The position numbers were made by a program, and so were the translations under genes. A stretch of 64,000 nt of DNA from Amphiduros pacificus (taxonomy: Eukaryota > Annelida > Polychaeta > Phyllodocida > Hesionidae): contig OX439005.1 in assembly GCA_949316495.1 (NCBI GenBank), forward strand, positions 24,392,217-24,456,216, read 5' to 3'. Of the stretch, positions 48,320-61,750 are shown in pieces. Each line of letters begins with the position of its first letter. Position 1 is the first letter of the stretch. Under the pieces are notes generated by a model. It saw only the letters and a program-made list of their open reading frames with translations, ran no database searches and was not told the DNA's origin.

Positions 48320-51300
48320 TCATGTGAAGACGTGTTGTCTAGCATATTCCCATATGAGCAGGGCTCCGCTGACATGGACGTTGAGGGAGCGGATGATGCC
48401 CTGCTGGGGAATCTCCACACACACATCCAGCAGCTGAATCAAATCCACAGGAATCCCTGCCTTCTCATTGCTGCAAACAACAATAGATCACCACTGTAAT
48501 GGATTTATATAGATCTGCCAATTGTTATTTATCCTGCTTCATTTTAACCACAAGGTATTATTGTTAAAATCACAGCCTGTAATAGCACAGCCTTTTTTTA
48601 GATAAAGTGTAAGAAAGCAAAATATATTCATTAAGGCATTTTGCGACATTCTTCATATTGACAAAATAATAGCATTCTAAGTATGATATTCTGGCTTAGT
48701 CACGTGGCTTTTATTAGCTTGGTAAATATCTATTAGAGTGATTTCAAAAGGTAAAAGGCAAGTTGATCTTTACAAAATATTTGAGGTCACATGAAGGTCA
48801 CTCGGGAATGGTTTGAAGTGACTGAACGAAGTGATGGTGATTGCCTACACAGGTTGTTCTTAGAAAGATCACTGGAAATTCAGTGTTTTGAGTAGATTTC
48901 ATTAAGGAGGTGTCTCGAGAAGTTACACTGCAATGTGGCAGCATGAAAGAAACCCAAAATAGTCAGGTTCTGTCATGAACAATGTCGGACGATTACAAGT
49001 GATTAATTTGACACAATTTGTTTCACACCTACCCAAGAATGAGCACAGTTTTATGTGGGAAAGCATAGTTTGTCAGCTGTTGGCTACTGGCTGTCTGTTC
49101 AGCTCCAACTAACGTATATCCCTCAGCTTTCATTTCCATCAAGTACTTATGCAAATGCTCTGGACGAACCTGAAATGCATGTAGACAAAATTATGAATAT
49201 CAAACATCAACTTTTTGAGGGAAAGAGATAAGAGGGTAAAGTGATATTATAAATGTCTCATAAGACTGACCTCTTTGACGGGTACCCATTTATGAGCAGT
49301 GACGGCTAGTGTCTCAAAGTTCTTGTCTTCCACATACTTTAGGCTGCCAATCACATATTCTGAGACTCCAAATATCTCACACGTCCTGCATAAGCCTGTA
49401 AACATTTGTAAGTAAAAAATATTAATTCTTTGATTATAACCTATAAAAATATAACCCACAAAAATATTAGATTCTCCATCCTTATTAAAATTCATAAACC
49501 ACTATATCAGCCAAATTTCTAGTTTAATTTCAATTATCCCATTTTTTTTTTAAAGAGCACAATGAAAAACAAACCATGAATTCTTTGGACAAAATTATGT
49601 CCTTACTCAGTAACAAACCACGATATTCTTCAATCTTTATCCATTTGCCATTGCACTTACCCCCGAGATTAGGTATCTTTTCAATGAGCGAGGTGACGAC
49701 GACGAGACCAGAGTTGTCCTTGACCTTGCTGGTATACTCTTCCACCAGGTCGGGCTCCAGCTCCTGCTGGGGTAACATGTACTTCCAGGGCATGATCTTC
49801 TTCTGCACATCGCCATTCCCCGACTCCTCCTGCTCTGCTTCTATGCCTACTCACACCATAGAAAACACATACTCAATTATCTATAATCTTCGGAGGTAAA
49901 AGTAACAGCTTTATACATAGCCTTCATCTATTTTTTGTCTCACTTCTGCCACCCTCCTGTTTATCATATAGTCTTAATTTTGGTAATTTGCCTTCAATAG
50001 CTTGACCAATTACTTTAGTAATAACAAAACAGTTCCAATTGGCAAGATCATTTGAATATGATATTAACCTTACACCATGTAAAATATTTTGTGTGGTTAT
50101 ACATAATGCAAATAGATGGTGCTTATTTATCTAAATTATAGCAATGGTTGTACCAGTCTGAGAGGGATTTCATAGTGTTTCATATTTAACCTTATACATA
50201 TTTAGAAACTTGCAAAACTTCCTATTTTTATAATTTCCAGCAAGGAGAATTGTACATGTACATCCAGATTGAACATTAAAATATCTTACATCTGTAAACC
50301 TTGCAACCAAACTTTCGCATCATGACATACCTATGACCTTGACCTTCCAGTTGCCTGGTTGGCAGGTATCCAGGTCCTTCCTGGGGTTGTAGACTGGGAT
50401 ATGTTCAGTACTGGCCGAGATAGAATGCCGAAAAACATCTGGATGAATCCATTCCTCATCTGAAATTTGCATCAGCTGGGGCAATGTGTAAAATAATGTC
50501 TGTAAAAGGGCAAAGCACATGTACAAAATTATTTGCCTGGTATATATTCATTTTGGTAACAAAATATTGTACCTATATCTTAATAATAATAATAATACTA
50601 TGAGTGTCACCGAATACTGAGTGGTCAAGATTTACATCAATAAGCTGAACATTATTGATGATGTCATACCTGCAAACTATGGTCCTTGAGTGGATGGAAG
50701 ATGTACCAGAAATTGTTCAGCAACATTGATATCGACTTCCATGCATGACTGAATAAAACATAAAAATGGTACTGAATAAAACATAAATACAGCATTATGA
50801 CCAATAATTTCATATTAAAACAGCAAAGAAACTTTTTTAAATGAGCTGATACTAAATGAACATTATTGCTAAAGACAAATCTTGAGCATCATAAAATACC
50901 TATTGTTTCTGGTTTTATCGACAAAGTTGCCCATGATGTAATGAACATTTATTACATTCTCCAGTGCCCTCTGTTGGCAAACATTCCACAATGTGTGAAC
51001 ACATGCCAGGGCAAATATTCGACAGTTAAAATGGTGGGCAGTACAAAGGGGCAAAACTTGGGGCAAAGCCTCCAGCATAAAGGACTCCTAAAAATAAAAA
51101 TAAAAAAATGTTTTATTTCTGCCTTGATGTATTTTTTAAAGTTGTTTATGAATGTGACAGAAATAAGTTTTCTCTCATAAGTCACTTAAAAACACATTTA
51201 ACAATTACATTTTTATGTTTCTCACCAGTTTTGTATCCGAATCAATCAATTTGGCCATATGTGTTATCACTGTTAACAAGGAACAAATACAAGCGGACTT

Positions 51301-54300
51301 TTTCTCAGAGGTCTGGAATGAAACCACAATCATTTCATCACAAGGGACATTTTTCAAACGTTTTTAAAAGAAATCTCTTTTTTTTTATTGCTTTACATAA
51401 TATTTAAAAAAATTCTGGTGATATTTTAAGGAATACATTTTCCATCGAGAGAAAGGTACTCACATTCTGTAGGTGGCGCCACAAGCTGCACTGTACACTT
51501 GGGTATTTGAGAGTCATTCTGATGATCATCCACTCAGCCATGCATCGCACAGATGGTTGGATCTCTGTCACCAGGGACTCCATCAGGAATAACACTAAGC
51601 AGTCTAACATATCCTGGAAAAATATGCCATAAAAAACATGCGGCTGATGTTGATTTATGTTATTCTTTTGTCTCTTTCCTTTACTCTGTCCCAGAAGCAT
51701 TAAAGTTCAACAAAAATAATATGTGTGAACAACTAAACGTGAGGACCTATTTCTACTAAATTTAATTCAGAACTTCTGATAGCATAATGATGATAAAGTT
51801 ATAATATAATCCTAATCTTTCCTTTCACAATAAATGTTTCTTTTCCTGTGCAATGGGACCCGTTTAAGATCAAACATAGGCCATTAAATGTAAATACAAT
51901 GCTAAAAATAAAGTAAAACTAACCTGGTTAATGAAGCTCTCCAAGAGAATGATAGCTGTGAATATTCTATGTTTCTGCCGGTGAGCCAGTGAGTTTGAGA
52001 AGGTCCGGTATGCCCGCACTTGTATGAGTTGCTTCTGTTTTTGCATGAGTTGGTGCAGTAGTATTGTGCCTAGCTCCTGATGTTCGCATATATTTGGTCT
52101 CATACTGGCGAGCAGGGTCAGCATCCCAGCACGTGCCAGATTGTCTGTGCTGCTATACCTGGACAATCATCATATCAAATGTAGATAACCATTTTTTTAT
52201 GAATCATTTATAACATAATACATGGGAATGTCTACAATTTTGGTCCACATTATTATTATTATTCTGGTTAAGAGATTTTGGCCTGAGGTCTGAGGACTGT
52301 AAGCACAATCCCGCAGAGGGAGGGCTGGCAGCCCCAAGACATTCAGCCAAAACCTGTCAATGTGGATACAAGTGGTTTATCACATTTCTAGTTTAGAGCC
52401 ATCGGTAATTTTGCAAATGGTTATAAACAAACCAGAAACTTTATCAAAATATAGCCCCATGGAGTGCGTGGATATGAATCACAGATTCGGGCACAAAATC
52501 TGGGCAATATCAACAGGTCTGATTATATCAACAAGTCGAAAATAAAAATAATTAAAAAATAATAAGTGTTAAAATAACAAGTGTTATCGCCTGGGTTAAA
52601 GAGGCTCTAATGTATTTCCATGGACATATATTGGGACAACAATGTAGGTATGTGAAAAAAAGCAATGTAAAGTTAAGATAAACTCACCCTTTGTTGTGCT
52701 GGTTCACAGTTAGTTCATCTCCCATGCTACTTAAGTAAGCATGTACCTCATGCATGATCCTGGCATATAAAATTATAAATGATCAAGAAACTTTTTCTTA
52801 AAATTTTCAATTGCAAAATTCATCTCAGAAGTTTACCCACAGTAGAAAACACAATGATCTGAAGAGGATTTTTTGGCAATTCACACTATTATTTTTATGA
52901 CTGAAGGAAAATCTTATTCCATAGTACAATAAACAAATAGGCATCAGACTGAATAAACAAATAGGCATCCATAGTACAATAAACAAATAGGCATCCATAG
53001 TACAATAAACAAATAGGCATCCATAGTACAATAAACAAATAGGCATCCATAGTACAATAAACAAATAGGCATCCATAGTACAATAAACAAATAGGCATCA
53101 GAGATACATGTATCCTCAGCCACGACAGCCAGTGTATCTCACCCTCCTGTGACATGGAAATTTAGTCATGGTCACCCACGAGCAAACATGTCTGAGATGT
53201 TTACTAAGAGTTTGGGATTTTCTCTGATTTATCAATGGCAAGATGTGGTAACCTGGTATAAGTTCCACCATATAGAAGAATGCTCAACTACTATTTGAGA
53301 GGATCTTCAGCCTGGTGATAATCAGAGCTGAGGATAAAAATAAAAATTAACAAGAGAAATATACAGACCTTTTCCCTTTGACATGGCAAGGCCCAAACAG
53401 GAGTACTTCTGTGATGAATGTTTTGTATTTGAGAGCGTGGGCGAGATTAGCAGGGTCAGCTAGCCACCAGCCACAAAGGTGATCTGCGAGCACATTGACC
53501 ACACCCCCTTTCTCCTCTCCCAGACTCAATATTGTGCTCATCACCTGCAGAGATTCATTATGCAGTTGCTTTGATATGGTTCAAACTTCCTTTAAGATCT
53601 CCTACCACTAATCATTATTAAACTGCAATAATCCTCATTGATTTTAAAAGGGGAATTAAACTTACCTGTTTGAGATGTCTTGTGACCTCTGACTGCTCCC
53701 CCTGGTGGAGATTATTTGGCTGAAAAGCTAGATGGATGAAGGCCTTGTATGATGGCCAGAAGTTGATACATTTGTTGTCTTCTTTCACTTTGCTCCAGCA
53801 CACCTCCAGAATATGAATCACACGCTCATCCTCACACTGAAATTATAACCATGATCACATTCAATAAAATCTGCATGAAGAATTCTCAGAGAGAAATCTG
53901 CTGCAAAAATAATAATTCAGAACAATATCTGACAAGATTAATTAAGATTTGGTATTTATATTGATGACATAGGAAACATGCACATAAAAAACACTAGTTT
54001 TTATCCCATCACTCTTAAAGCATAATAATCATTGACGTGGCATAATATCACTTAGGTTTGGAGTTTCACGCAATTTGTGTAGTACCTTAGGAAGCAGCAG
54101 ATGGATGCACTTCAGAACAGGCACAACAGCAGGCCCTGATACCACATCCAATGTTCCCAGGGCATGGTCCATGTAGTCAACGTAATCCTGATCAGTCATG
54201 CTATTTGCTTTTATGTTTTGATTAAGGAGATGCTGCAGACAAGTCCATTGTGATGACAGGAAGTCACATGAGATGCGCCCCCAGGTGGTAGACTCTCCAC

Positions 54301-57300
54301 TCTTCCTGCTGCTCAGAGCTCTGCAATTAATGTGGCATCATCAACATTAACTTTACTGATAATAGGCCAATTATTGGTAGCCATTTTGTTTTATTTTTCC
54401 CATTGAAAGCTACATATCAAAACTGTAAAAAAAAAACAGAACCAGGATTCCTAAACTTGTCTAAAATCTTGAAAAAAAAAAGGAAATGGCCACCAGCAAC
54501 TGGCCCATATGCTAATAATTCATTGTATATAAAGTACAGCCACACATCTTTTAGATATACAATTGGATTAAAATTGAAACAACAGTTCATGAAATGAATA
54601 TACCATGACGATGACCTACTGTGTGTCTTCTGTGAAGCTGACAGGTTTGTGTAGTTCCGTGACAGGCTGCCAGGAATTGAGGAACTTCATTATCTCTGAC
54701 CTACTGTCATTAAGTAGCATCCTGTCGCATTCCAGAATGCAACCAATCAGCATCATGGCACGATACTTCCTCAGCTGCATCTTTAACATCACCAATATAC
54801 ATGATTAAATCTATGTTCTGTTCTGTTCAAAAGCCCAGAAAGGCATATCTATCATGGTATATATTGATTTCATTACAAATGGAATGTTCCTGCAAGTGTG
54901 AATACCTGAGAATATTTTACCATGGCAACCATCAATTTCTGAAAAAAAAATCCCTTGGAAAAAATCTTAATTAGACCCTACCCTTTCAAATGACATATGG
55001 CTTGTCTTGATCTGTAAGAACACCCTTCCCCACATTTTGCAGATTTTGCAGGTTTTTTACAGGCAGAGCCTCTTAATTGCATTATTCTTGATAAATCTTA
55101 ATTTATCACTGCCTGGAATGGTAATATATTTGTTAAAGTAATTTGACTATTTCAGTGTGGACTTGTGTATATTTACATTTGGTGCAGTCTGTTGCAGGAT
55201 GTGGATACAGGTGTGACATAGGGAGGACACCTGTCCTGGCATAGGAGCAGGCTGCAGAGATCCCACCATCCTTATATACTCACAATACAACTCTGTACTC
55301 GACACAAACTCAGCCTGAAAATATACCAATCAACTTTTATGGAGAAAGGTCTTTTATTATTACTAATAATTATCAAATGGCTTTGATGGTATTAATTTCT
55401 TAAATGTTTCATGAGAGGTGAACATTAGTAATACATGTCAGGTGAAAGTCCTTTATGGTGAATTTATAAAAACTTTCTAAAGAAAATGTTAATGATGTTG
55501 ATAATCAAAACAAGAAGGGTCTTTATTGTGTTGAGATAAAATGCAATAAACAAAAAATTGTTTCTGACCTGTTCCATATCCTGGGCTATACTTCTCTGTA
55601 TATACACTAAGGCATCAGGAAGACATAGATCAATACATTTACATATCACAGTCCTAGCTATGTCCTGCTCACTGCTGATTTCTGTGTAAAGATGAAAGAA
55701 ATATTTCAAGGAGTTTTTATTATCTCACCAACATTATAATATGTACAATTAGCTCTGATGAATAGGTTGGATTCTAATGTGCAATTGTTAGATATATTTT
55801 TTTTTCATTTCCTCCAGCTGTTCATCACGAAGTAGCAAATTATTTTGATCTAACCATGGTTATTTATTTAGTTTGTTTGAATTAAAGTAATCATTCTAAT
55901 TTGTGCCTTCCAATCCACAGGCCTTCCTCCAAAACAGACCCATGATTATTTTACAAAGTGAAAGTTGTTATGAATCAAACTTTTTTATTAATTTCTCACC
56001 TTGTCCCTTCCTTACATCTCCACACACGGAAGTGAGCAATCTGAGGGATTGATCTGCCCTCTGGTGGGACATGTAAGCATGAGTATTAACCTGCACCATG
56101 ATTGCCACTGCTGGACTAAGGATGTCCACTAGGGGGTGCTGGTTACTGTGTAAATCCTGTTTCAATATCTCGGCATCCGTTAGTAGCAACATAAGAGGCC
56201 CTAGTGTTCTCTCTCCAAAAACCTTCTGCTCATCTACACATTCTGATCACAAAAATCACAATCTCATTTCTTTATAACAAATAAGAAGTTTCTTTACAAG
56301 ATTTCTTGCACATAATAATTATAAATAAATGGTTGTAAAACTGATATTGATGCACATGGTCAAATAGATAATTCTAAACAATCAAAAATTCTAATCACAG
56401 AAAATTACAAAATTGGTTGTTAAGAGTTTATTACACTGTTGTCTAATGTTATGTTCCTGTCATTCCACCTTACCTTCTGGTCTCGGAACGCTGAGATATT
56501 GAAGCACTTTTGATTTGACATATGTTATCCATTGTTCACCACAGAATTGTGCTGAAGCTGTATCACAGAGATTTTGCAACCAGACCACATATTTTCTCCA
56601 CAGAGAATTTCCTCTCTGTAAGCATCCATCCCCCGTGAACAGACTCAGAATTGTTGTGACAATTTCAAAATCTAAGCATGCCTGTCAAAATAGGAGGAAA
56701 AAGGATTAGAAATCAAATTCTAAATTGTTTTCTGTTAAGTACGAAATATCTCTGAATCCAAAAAGAGCCCAAAACAACATAAAACAACGAAATATTCTTA
56801 ACATATTCAATAGGTCTAATCAAAAATGTAAATACTACTAACTGACAGGACATTACCTGGTCAAGTAGTTTTGGAAGGGCCAGAGCCAGGAAACACTGCA
56901 CAGAATCTTTGAATATTGTATCCATGGTCCTTGTACAGCTAATCAGCAACTCCCTGAAAATCAAATCACCAATTTTATGTGATCTTGTCTGAATCTTCTA
57001 TCCACTTATATATATTTATAGAGTTCTGGACTATACTTTACCTGATATGAGGAATAACTGTCTTAGTCCACACTGGAGATGAAGGCAGGCTGGAGATGCC
57101 TTGAAGTACAAAAGTGAGTGCGGCCCCACTCCAAGGTTCCCTCGTCAAACACTCCATAAACAACTCAAAAAAAGTCACTGAAATATAGATAAAACTGTCA
57201 ATATGTGCCAATATCCTCTTCTGGGCTGCATTAAGCTGATCAAATTATATTGTACATAGTTTCTAAATACTGATAATGTACACTGAGAGCTTTGTGTTAT

Positions 57301-60300
57301 CTTTTATTGTTTTTATACAATGTCTCTTTCCTTTGAATTGGTGAAATACCGTATTATCCCTAATTGCCACACTGGGTGCAGAAACATTGCCTCTGAGGGG
57401 GCGCTAATATGTGACTGGCTGACAAACCAAGACCAGGGTTCAAAATTGACTGTTTTTCATAATAGATGTTTACTAAATAAATGGTCACATCTTGTTGCAC
57501 TTGAAGAATAGTTTGATGGTAAGAATAATTGTACAGCACAGTATTATTCAATATATTTTAGATGAACTAATAAAATAAAAATTAATACGTCAGTCCAGAC
57601 ACAAAACAACTAAGCATGCTATCCAGGTTTCAGATCTTACACATTGGTGCAAACATGAAGAGTTGTTTACAGTGTAGCATCATGTGAAATTGAGAAATAT
57701 TAAACAAGTGTTTGTGGCAAATGTTGCAAGGGGTCTGTGTTTTCTTTGATATGTTTGAATGCATATTGCAAGTGAAGATGTGAGTACTGTTTATATATTA
57801 ATTACTGAGATAGCCAGCCCCTGTGGATTATAAGTCTGCAGCTCCACTACCCCAGTCACCTGGTCTGCAGATAGGCTTCTGGCAGGAGGGCGGTAATTAG
57901 GTAGAGGGCGGCTATTAGGGATAATGTGGTAAGCATATAAACTTTCAGATGAATATCTACCTCTGTCATGGCCCTTAAGGGTAGAATAACAAGACAACAA
58001 AAACTGCTTCACAAGCCTCCCCCCTGGTGGGCACTCCCCAATGTCCTCTTCGGGTGATCTACATTTGCAAACATGGAAATATATTTTTCATTCTATTCTC
58101 ACAACTATTTCAGATATTCTAAATCTAGCGTCAAATAAAATGTTTGAATATTTACCTTCAAACAAAATTATTTGGACCAGGGTGAACAATGGCATGATTT
58201 ATTTAGTTACAATTTTGTTCTGACTATACACAGCAAAATACATATAGTAACTGTATTTAATCAACATTTCATCTTTTAAATCTACTTGGCAAAATCAATT
58301 TATGTACAAATTTCATAAAGTGGAAAACATCTTAAGTAAATCTCATTAGCTTACAACATTTCATTAACAGGAAGAATTCATCATGACTTTCAGCACTTCC
58401 TTAAGTATAGCCTTTAAATAGAAGTTTCTCATACTCACTTGTGGTAAACAATGGGTTCTGTTAGCATGCTGATTAATGGTCCGCATATAAACTAAATGAA
58501 GACAAAAATGGCATAGACATTATAATATTTGGTATATATGTTCACCTCAAACAAAATACAAAATGTTATTGTGGTAAAAAACTTATCACTGAATGCATTG
58601 AGGCATCCACATGCATGTTATTTCCTTATAATAGAGTTGTATCAAATTTGTACTATTCACTCTGATATTAAAAAAAATCAAACTTTGTACTGGTTGTATC
58701 CATGCATATGACTAAATCACTCCCAGATTGTAATGCTAACCTGCTGACCATTTTGGTCAAGTAATGGACACTTTGTAAGGTCCACAGCTAATAATTGATG
58801 AATGCCCCAGCGGCGAATGTAGGCACTGTCATGACTTGCTACACGTTGTGACACGGTTACCACCCATGAAGTGTGCAGCAATGGCCTCCCTAACAACAAA
58901 TCATATCATCATCATTACTCATTTTCTGTCACACATATCCCTGACAACAGAATTAGCACAATTAAAATCAAATGTTTCACTAATTCATAAGTGTCTGATA
59001 TCAAAGATAAAGTCTCACTCACCATCTTTTCTTTGGTACGTAGCTTCAACTAGGCTATGAAATCTTGGCATCAATGGTTTTATGACATGAACCTGGAAAT
59101 CGAGATGCAAATAAATATGTAGGATGAATGAAATATTATTGATATACAGATATTTAATTTTGTTACGTGCTATAATAAAAAAGAGAGTATTGAAATGTAT
59201 AACCATTTGAAAGCATTTGTGTGCAAATGTTATATATATTTAGTGTACTAAATGTTTGTTAATCTGTCCTTTTTAATTTACAAATATAATATTATAAACA
59301 TTTTTTGTCTGTGAGAAATGGAGAAATCACCTGTCTTTCCTCATGAAACCCACCTGTTTTTCCTAGTTATTCATGCAGACACTTACATGTTTTATCATGA
59401 GACCCATCTGTTTTTCCTATTTATTTATGCAGACATTTACATGTTTTATCATGAGACCCATCTGTTTTACATATTTATTTATGCTGATATTTCCCTGTGT
59501 CATTATAAAACCCACCTGTTTCTCCTCCAAGGCTTCCATGAGAAGGATGAAGTTTGTCCACACTGTTGAGAGAGCCTGCCTATCGTCTGGATTCCACCAC
59601 ATCACCACATCCGATGCTTTCTCTTCAACCATATTCATCCTCTCACCACAACTTTCATGGATATCCTGGATCCGTTTCAACAAATACATGGACCTCTTCC
59701 GACTCAGCGAACTACTCTGGAAGAAACCGGTCTGCAACAACATCCAAAACTCTTTGCGGCTTTCAAGTCTGGGATTGATTGCAGGTTCACCATTGACAGG
59801 GAAAAAGAAATCAGCTAATCCACAAAGAAGCAAAAATGGCTGCTCATGTACTGCAGATACTCTTTCAAATTTATAACCCTTTTGTCCAAATCTTTCAAAC
59901 AAGGAATATATCTTCTCCCATAATGCTGACAGTCTACATTCAAGAGAGCTGCTATTTGCTCTAAGTATTTTTGGCAGGATAAGTCCAGCAAGTTGGCCAG
60001 ATACATGTTGGTCAGCTTCCTCCAGAAGCTCAAGAACTTCTACAAATAGAACCTCAGTCCAGTCTGGATCATTTTGTTCCTGGAGCACTGTATCCAGAAT
60101 GTGTACCAGCTGATCCATATTCCTCCCCGAATCCTGAGAATCTATGGAGTAAGATCTCAGTCCAAGCATGCACCAAGTTTTAATCTTTCCCTTCATAACC
60201 TCACTGCACAATCCAAAACAGACTTTTATAATTTCCACAATTTTCAGTTGTACTTTCTCTGATTGTGATATGCACACATTTTCCTTGAGTAACATGGGAC

Positions 60301-60496
60301 TGACTTTCTCCACAACTTCATTCCACACCTCTGCATTGTCTTTCTTGTTTGGTGTATTTTTTGCTAACAGGAGTAAGCAATCAAGAGTCTGAGGATTCAG
60401 GCTATCTGTGAGTGGTAAACTCTTGAGCAGGTTGTGTATGAGTGCTTTCTGGTCCACATCTCCCCGTGTAAGCAGTTCTGCTAAAGTGGACTCCAT
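48320..60496 (-). CDS. TARBP1: TARBP1, SPOUT-family tRNA (Gm18) 2'-O-methyltransferase
   Basis: TARBP1 is the animal Trm3-type enzyme that 2'-O-methylates G18 of tRNAs. Exons in + coordinates, gene order: 60496-59516, 59092-59023, 58889-58741, 58491-58439, 58058-57961, 57177-57042, 56953-56857, 56681-56474, 56242-56000, 55681-55569, 55314-55177, 54774-54620, 54320-54086, 53836-53666, 53544-53369, 52759-52688, 52158-51924, 51613-51464, 51312-51226, 51087-50900, 50748-50670, 50499-50331, 49846-49661, 49395-49271, 49169-49033, 48470-48320. All are phase-consistent and sum to 1533 residues (human 1621). Most of the protein is a helical, repeat-like region. The SPOUT domain fills about 1380-1533: [60 protein letters not shown], closely like human TARBP1. 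The start is placed at [12 protein letters not shown]; upstream in-frame codons to 60622 look intronic or UTR. The last coding part is tandemly copied downstream. The donor at 57961 uses GTAGAT and that at 54620 uses GTAGGT; both are inferred from phase. Confidence 0.94.
48471..49032. other. Last TARBP1 intron
   Basis: Unique AT-rich intron of 562 bases with normal acceptor (TTTGCAG) and donor (GTAGGT) on the - strand; nothing else recognised. Confidence 0.5.
52917..53100. repeat. 26-base minisatellite, about 7 units
   Basis: The unit CCATAGTACAATAAACAAAT + AGGCAT recurs in a TARBP1 intron, with one unit shortened near 52947. The minus-strand frames repeating '[10 protein letters not shown]' are artefacts. 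Confidence 0.96.
54365..54505. mobile_element. Diverged copy of the 134-base TA-flanked MITE
   Basis: GGCCAATTATTGGTAGCC at the left and GGCCACCAGCAACTGGCC at the right bracket an interior with CCCATTGAAAGCTACA, like the copies at 3211 and 61167. It lies in a TARBP1 intron. Confidence 0.6.
57349..57929. mobile_element. TA-flanked MITE in TARBP1 intron
   Basis: The inverted ends CCGTATTATCCCTAATTGCC and the complement of GGCTATTAGGGATAATGTGG are flanked by TA at 57347-57348 and 57930-57931. Its right end lies only about 30 bases from the splice donor of exon 57961-58058, and its sequence keeps that exon's reading frame open beyond the donor. Confidence 0.8.
59340..59522. repeat. 54-base tandem repeat spanning the TARBP1 exon 1 donor
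   Basis: Units begin near 59341, 59395, 59449 and 59500 (TCATGAGACCCATCTGTTTT and following). The last unit covers the real - strand donor at 59514-59515 (complement AAACAG then GTGGGT). The first unit retains the same donor-like string at 59352-59353; the middle two have lost the GT. Confidence 0.85.
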
Positions 60497-61750
60497 GTTG
60501 CCCACAAGTATTTCCCAACTGCAGAATAAGAAATCAACATAATGAGATAAAAGTGGCAGCGAAATATTTTTTCTAAGAAAACCATAAAAGATAGATACAA
60601 ATATCCAGATCCATGTGCACAATGTGGTGTGTCACAGAAATTAAAATTTAATGACATCTTGGTAAATTTCTGGACAAAGAGAGTACCCTGTTCTTCATAA
60701 CCCTATCTGGGCAAGTAAATGTTTCCAGATTATAAAATTAGCTTGTCGTGTTTTTACATTTAGAGGATCAAAGGGATTTTGTTAATGAAAAAAGGCAATC
60801 TTAAAATTTTAACAAGAAAGACTTCTTTAAAAAAAATCCTTTTTAAAGATGTTTGGCTCGTACTGGACAGTGTCAAATGGAATATATTCATCTCGGCATG
60901 GAAAAGGAACATTATAATAAATGTAAGAATATAGCTTATGTAATTTATGTACTTTCACTCTGCTGTCTAAGTTAATTTTTACGGTTGCTAATGATACTGT
61001 CGCATAGTAATGCAACGTGTGGAGCGCGCCCAGGGGAGTGAGGAGTTGATTGTGATAATCTTGATGTTGTGTAACAAAAAAACCCAAAACGTTGAAGAAT
61101 ATGCTAACGGGATAGGTGCTTTCTTTTGCGAGTGAGCAAGCGAGTGAGGAACCTTGTCTTGGCATAGGCCAATTGCCGATCTCCATGTTGTTTTTTTTCC
61201 CCCCATTGAAAAGTACACACCGGAACTGTACAACTTTACCGGAACCAGAACTGTACAACTCCACTATATTTAATCATTGGTCGGAGAGATTGGCAGGGGG
61301 TCTATGGTACTTGAAAATAAGATCATTTTTAATGACATTTACCAGCTGTTTACAGAACTGTACAGCTATGGTTCAGTTTTTAAATAAATCTTTCTTGTTA
61401 TATTTCAGCTATTTACTGGTATTCTACTTACATATCTTGGTGGCAGTCGAATAATACATAAATTGAAAGCCAATAAAACCCTTGTCTAGCAATTGAGCAG
61501 AATATTTACCTAAAATGTACAGATTTCCGAATGAATAACTGAGTTCAAATATTCCACATGTCACCCATCCAGCAAAACGGAAGTTATGGTCAACATACAT
61601 TTTGCGCAAACTCAAGGGGTGTTGACTTCCGGGCGGAAGCAAAATCTCATACCCCCAGAGACTCTTTTGGTCTCATATTAATTTGTATTATTTCATTTCC
61701 CTCAGACTGGAAACAGAGTCAGTTGTGCCAGTGAATGAAAGTTGGACAAA
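60497..61750. promoter_or_regulatory. Divergent TARBP1/GMF intergenic region
   Basis: This is the whole interval between the TARBP1 start codon (- strand) and the GMF start codon (+ strand). It should hold both promoters unless 5' UTR exons shift them. No TATA box or other core element is clear. It contains a short GC-rich patch around 61010-61060 and a 136-base TA-flanked palindromic element at 61167-61302. Two overlapping antisense reading frames across the element are not genes. Confidence 0.45.
61167..61302. mobile_element. 136-base TA-flanked MITE, copy in the divergent promoter region
   Basis: It starts GGCCAATTGCCGATCTCC and ends GGAGAGATTGGCAGGGGGTC, flanked by TA at both sides; the interior is nearly identical to 3211-3344. 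Confidence 0.85.

Noticed and set aside
60827-61264. 145-residue minus-strand frame in the TARBP1/GMF interval
   Set aside because: It crosses a MITE, has no recognisable motif and no conserved partner; treated as chance.
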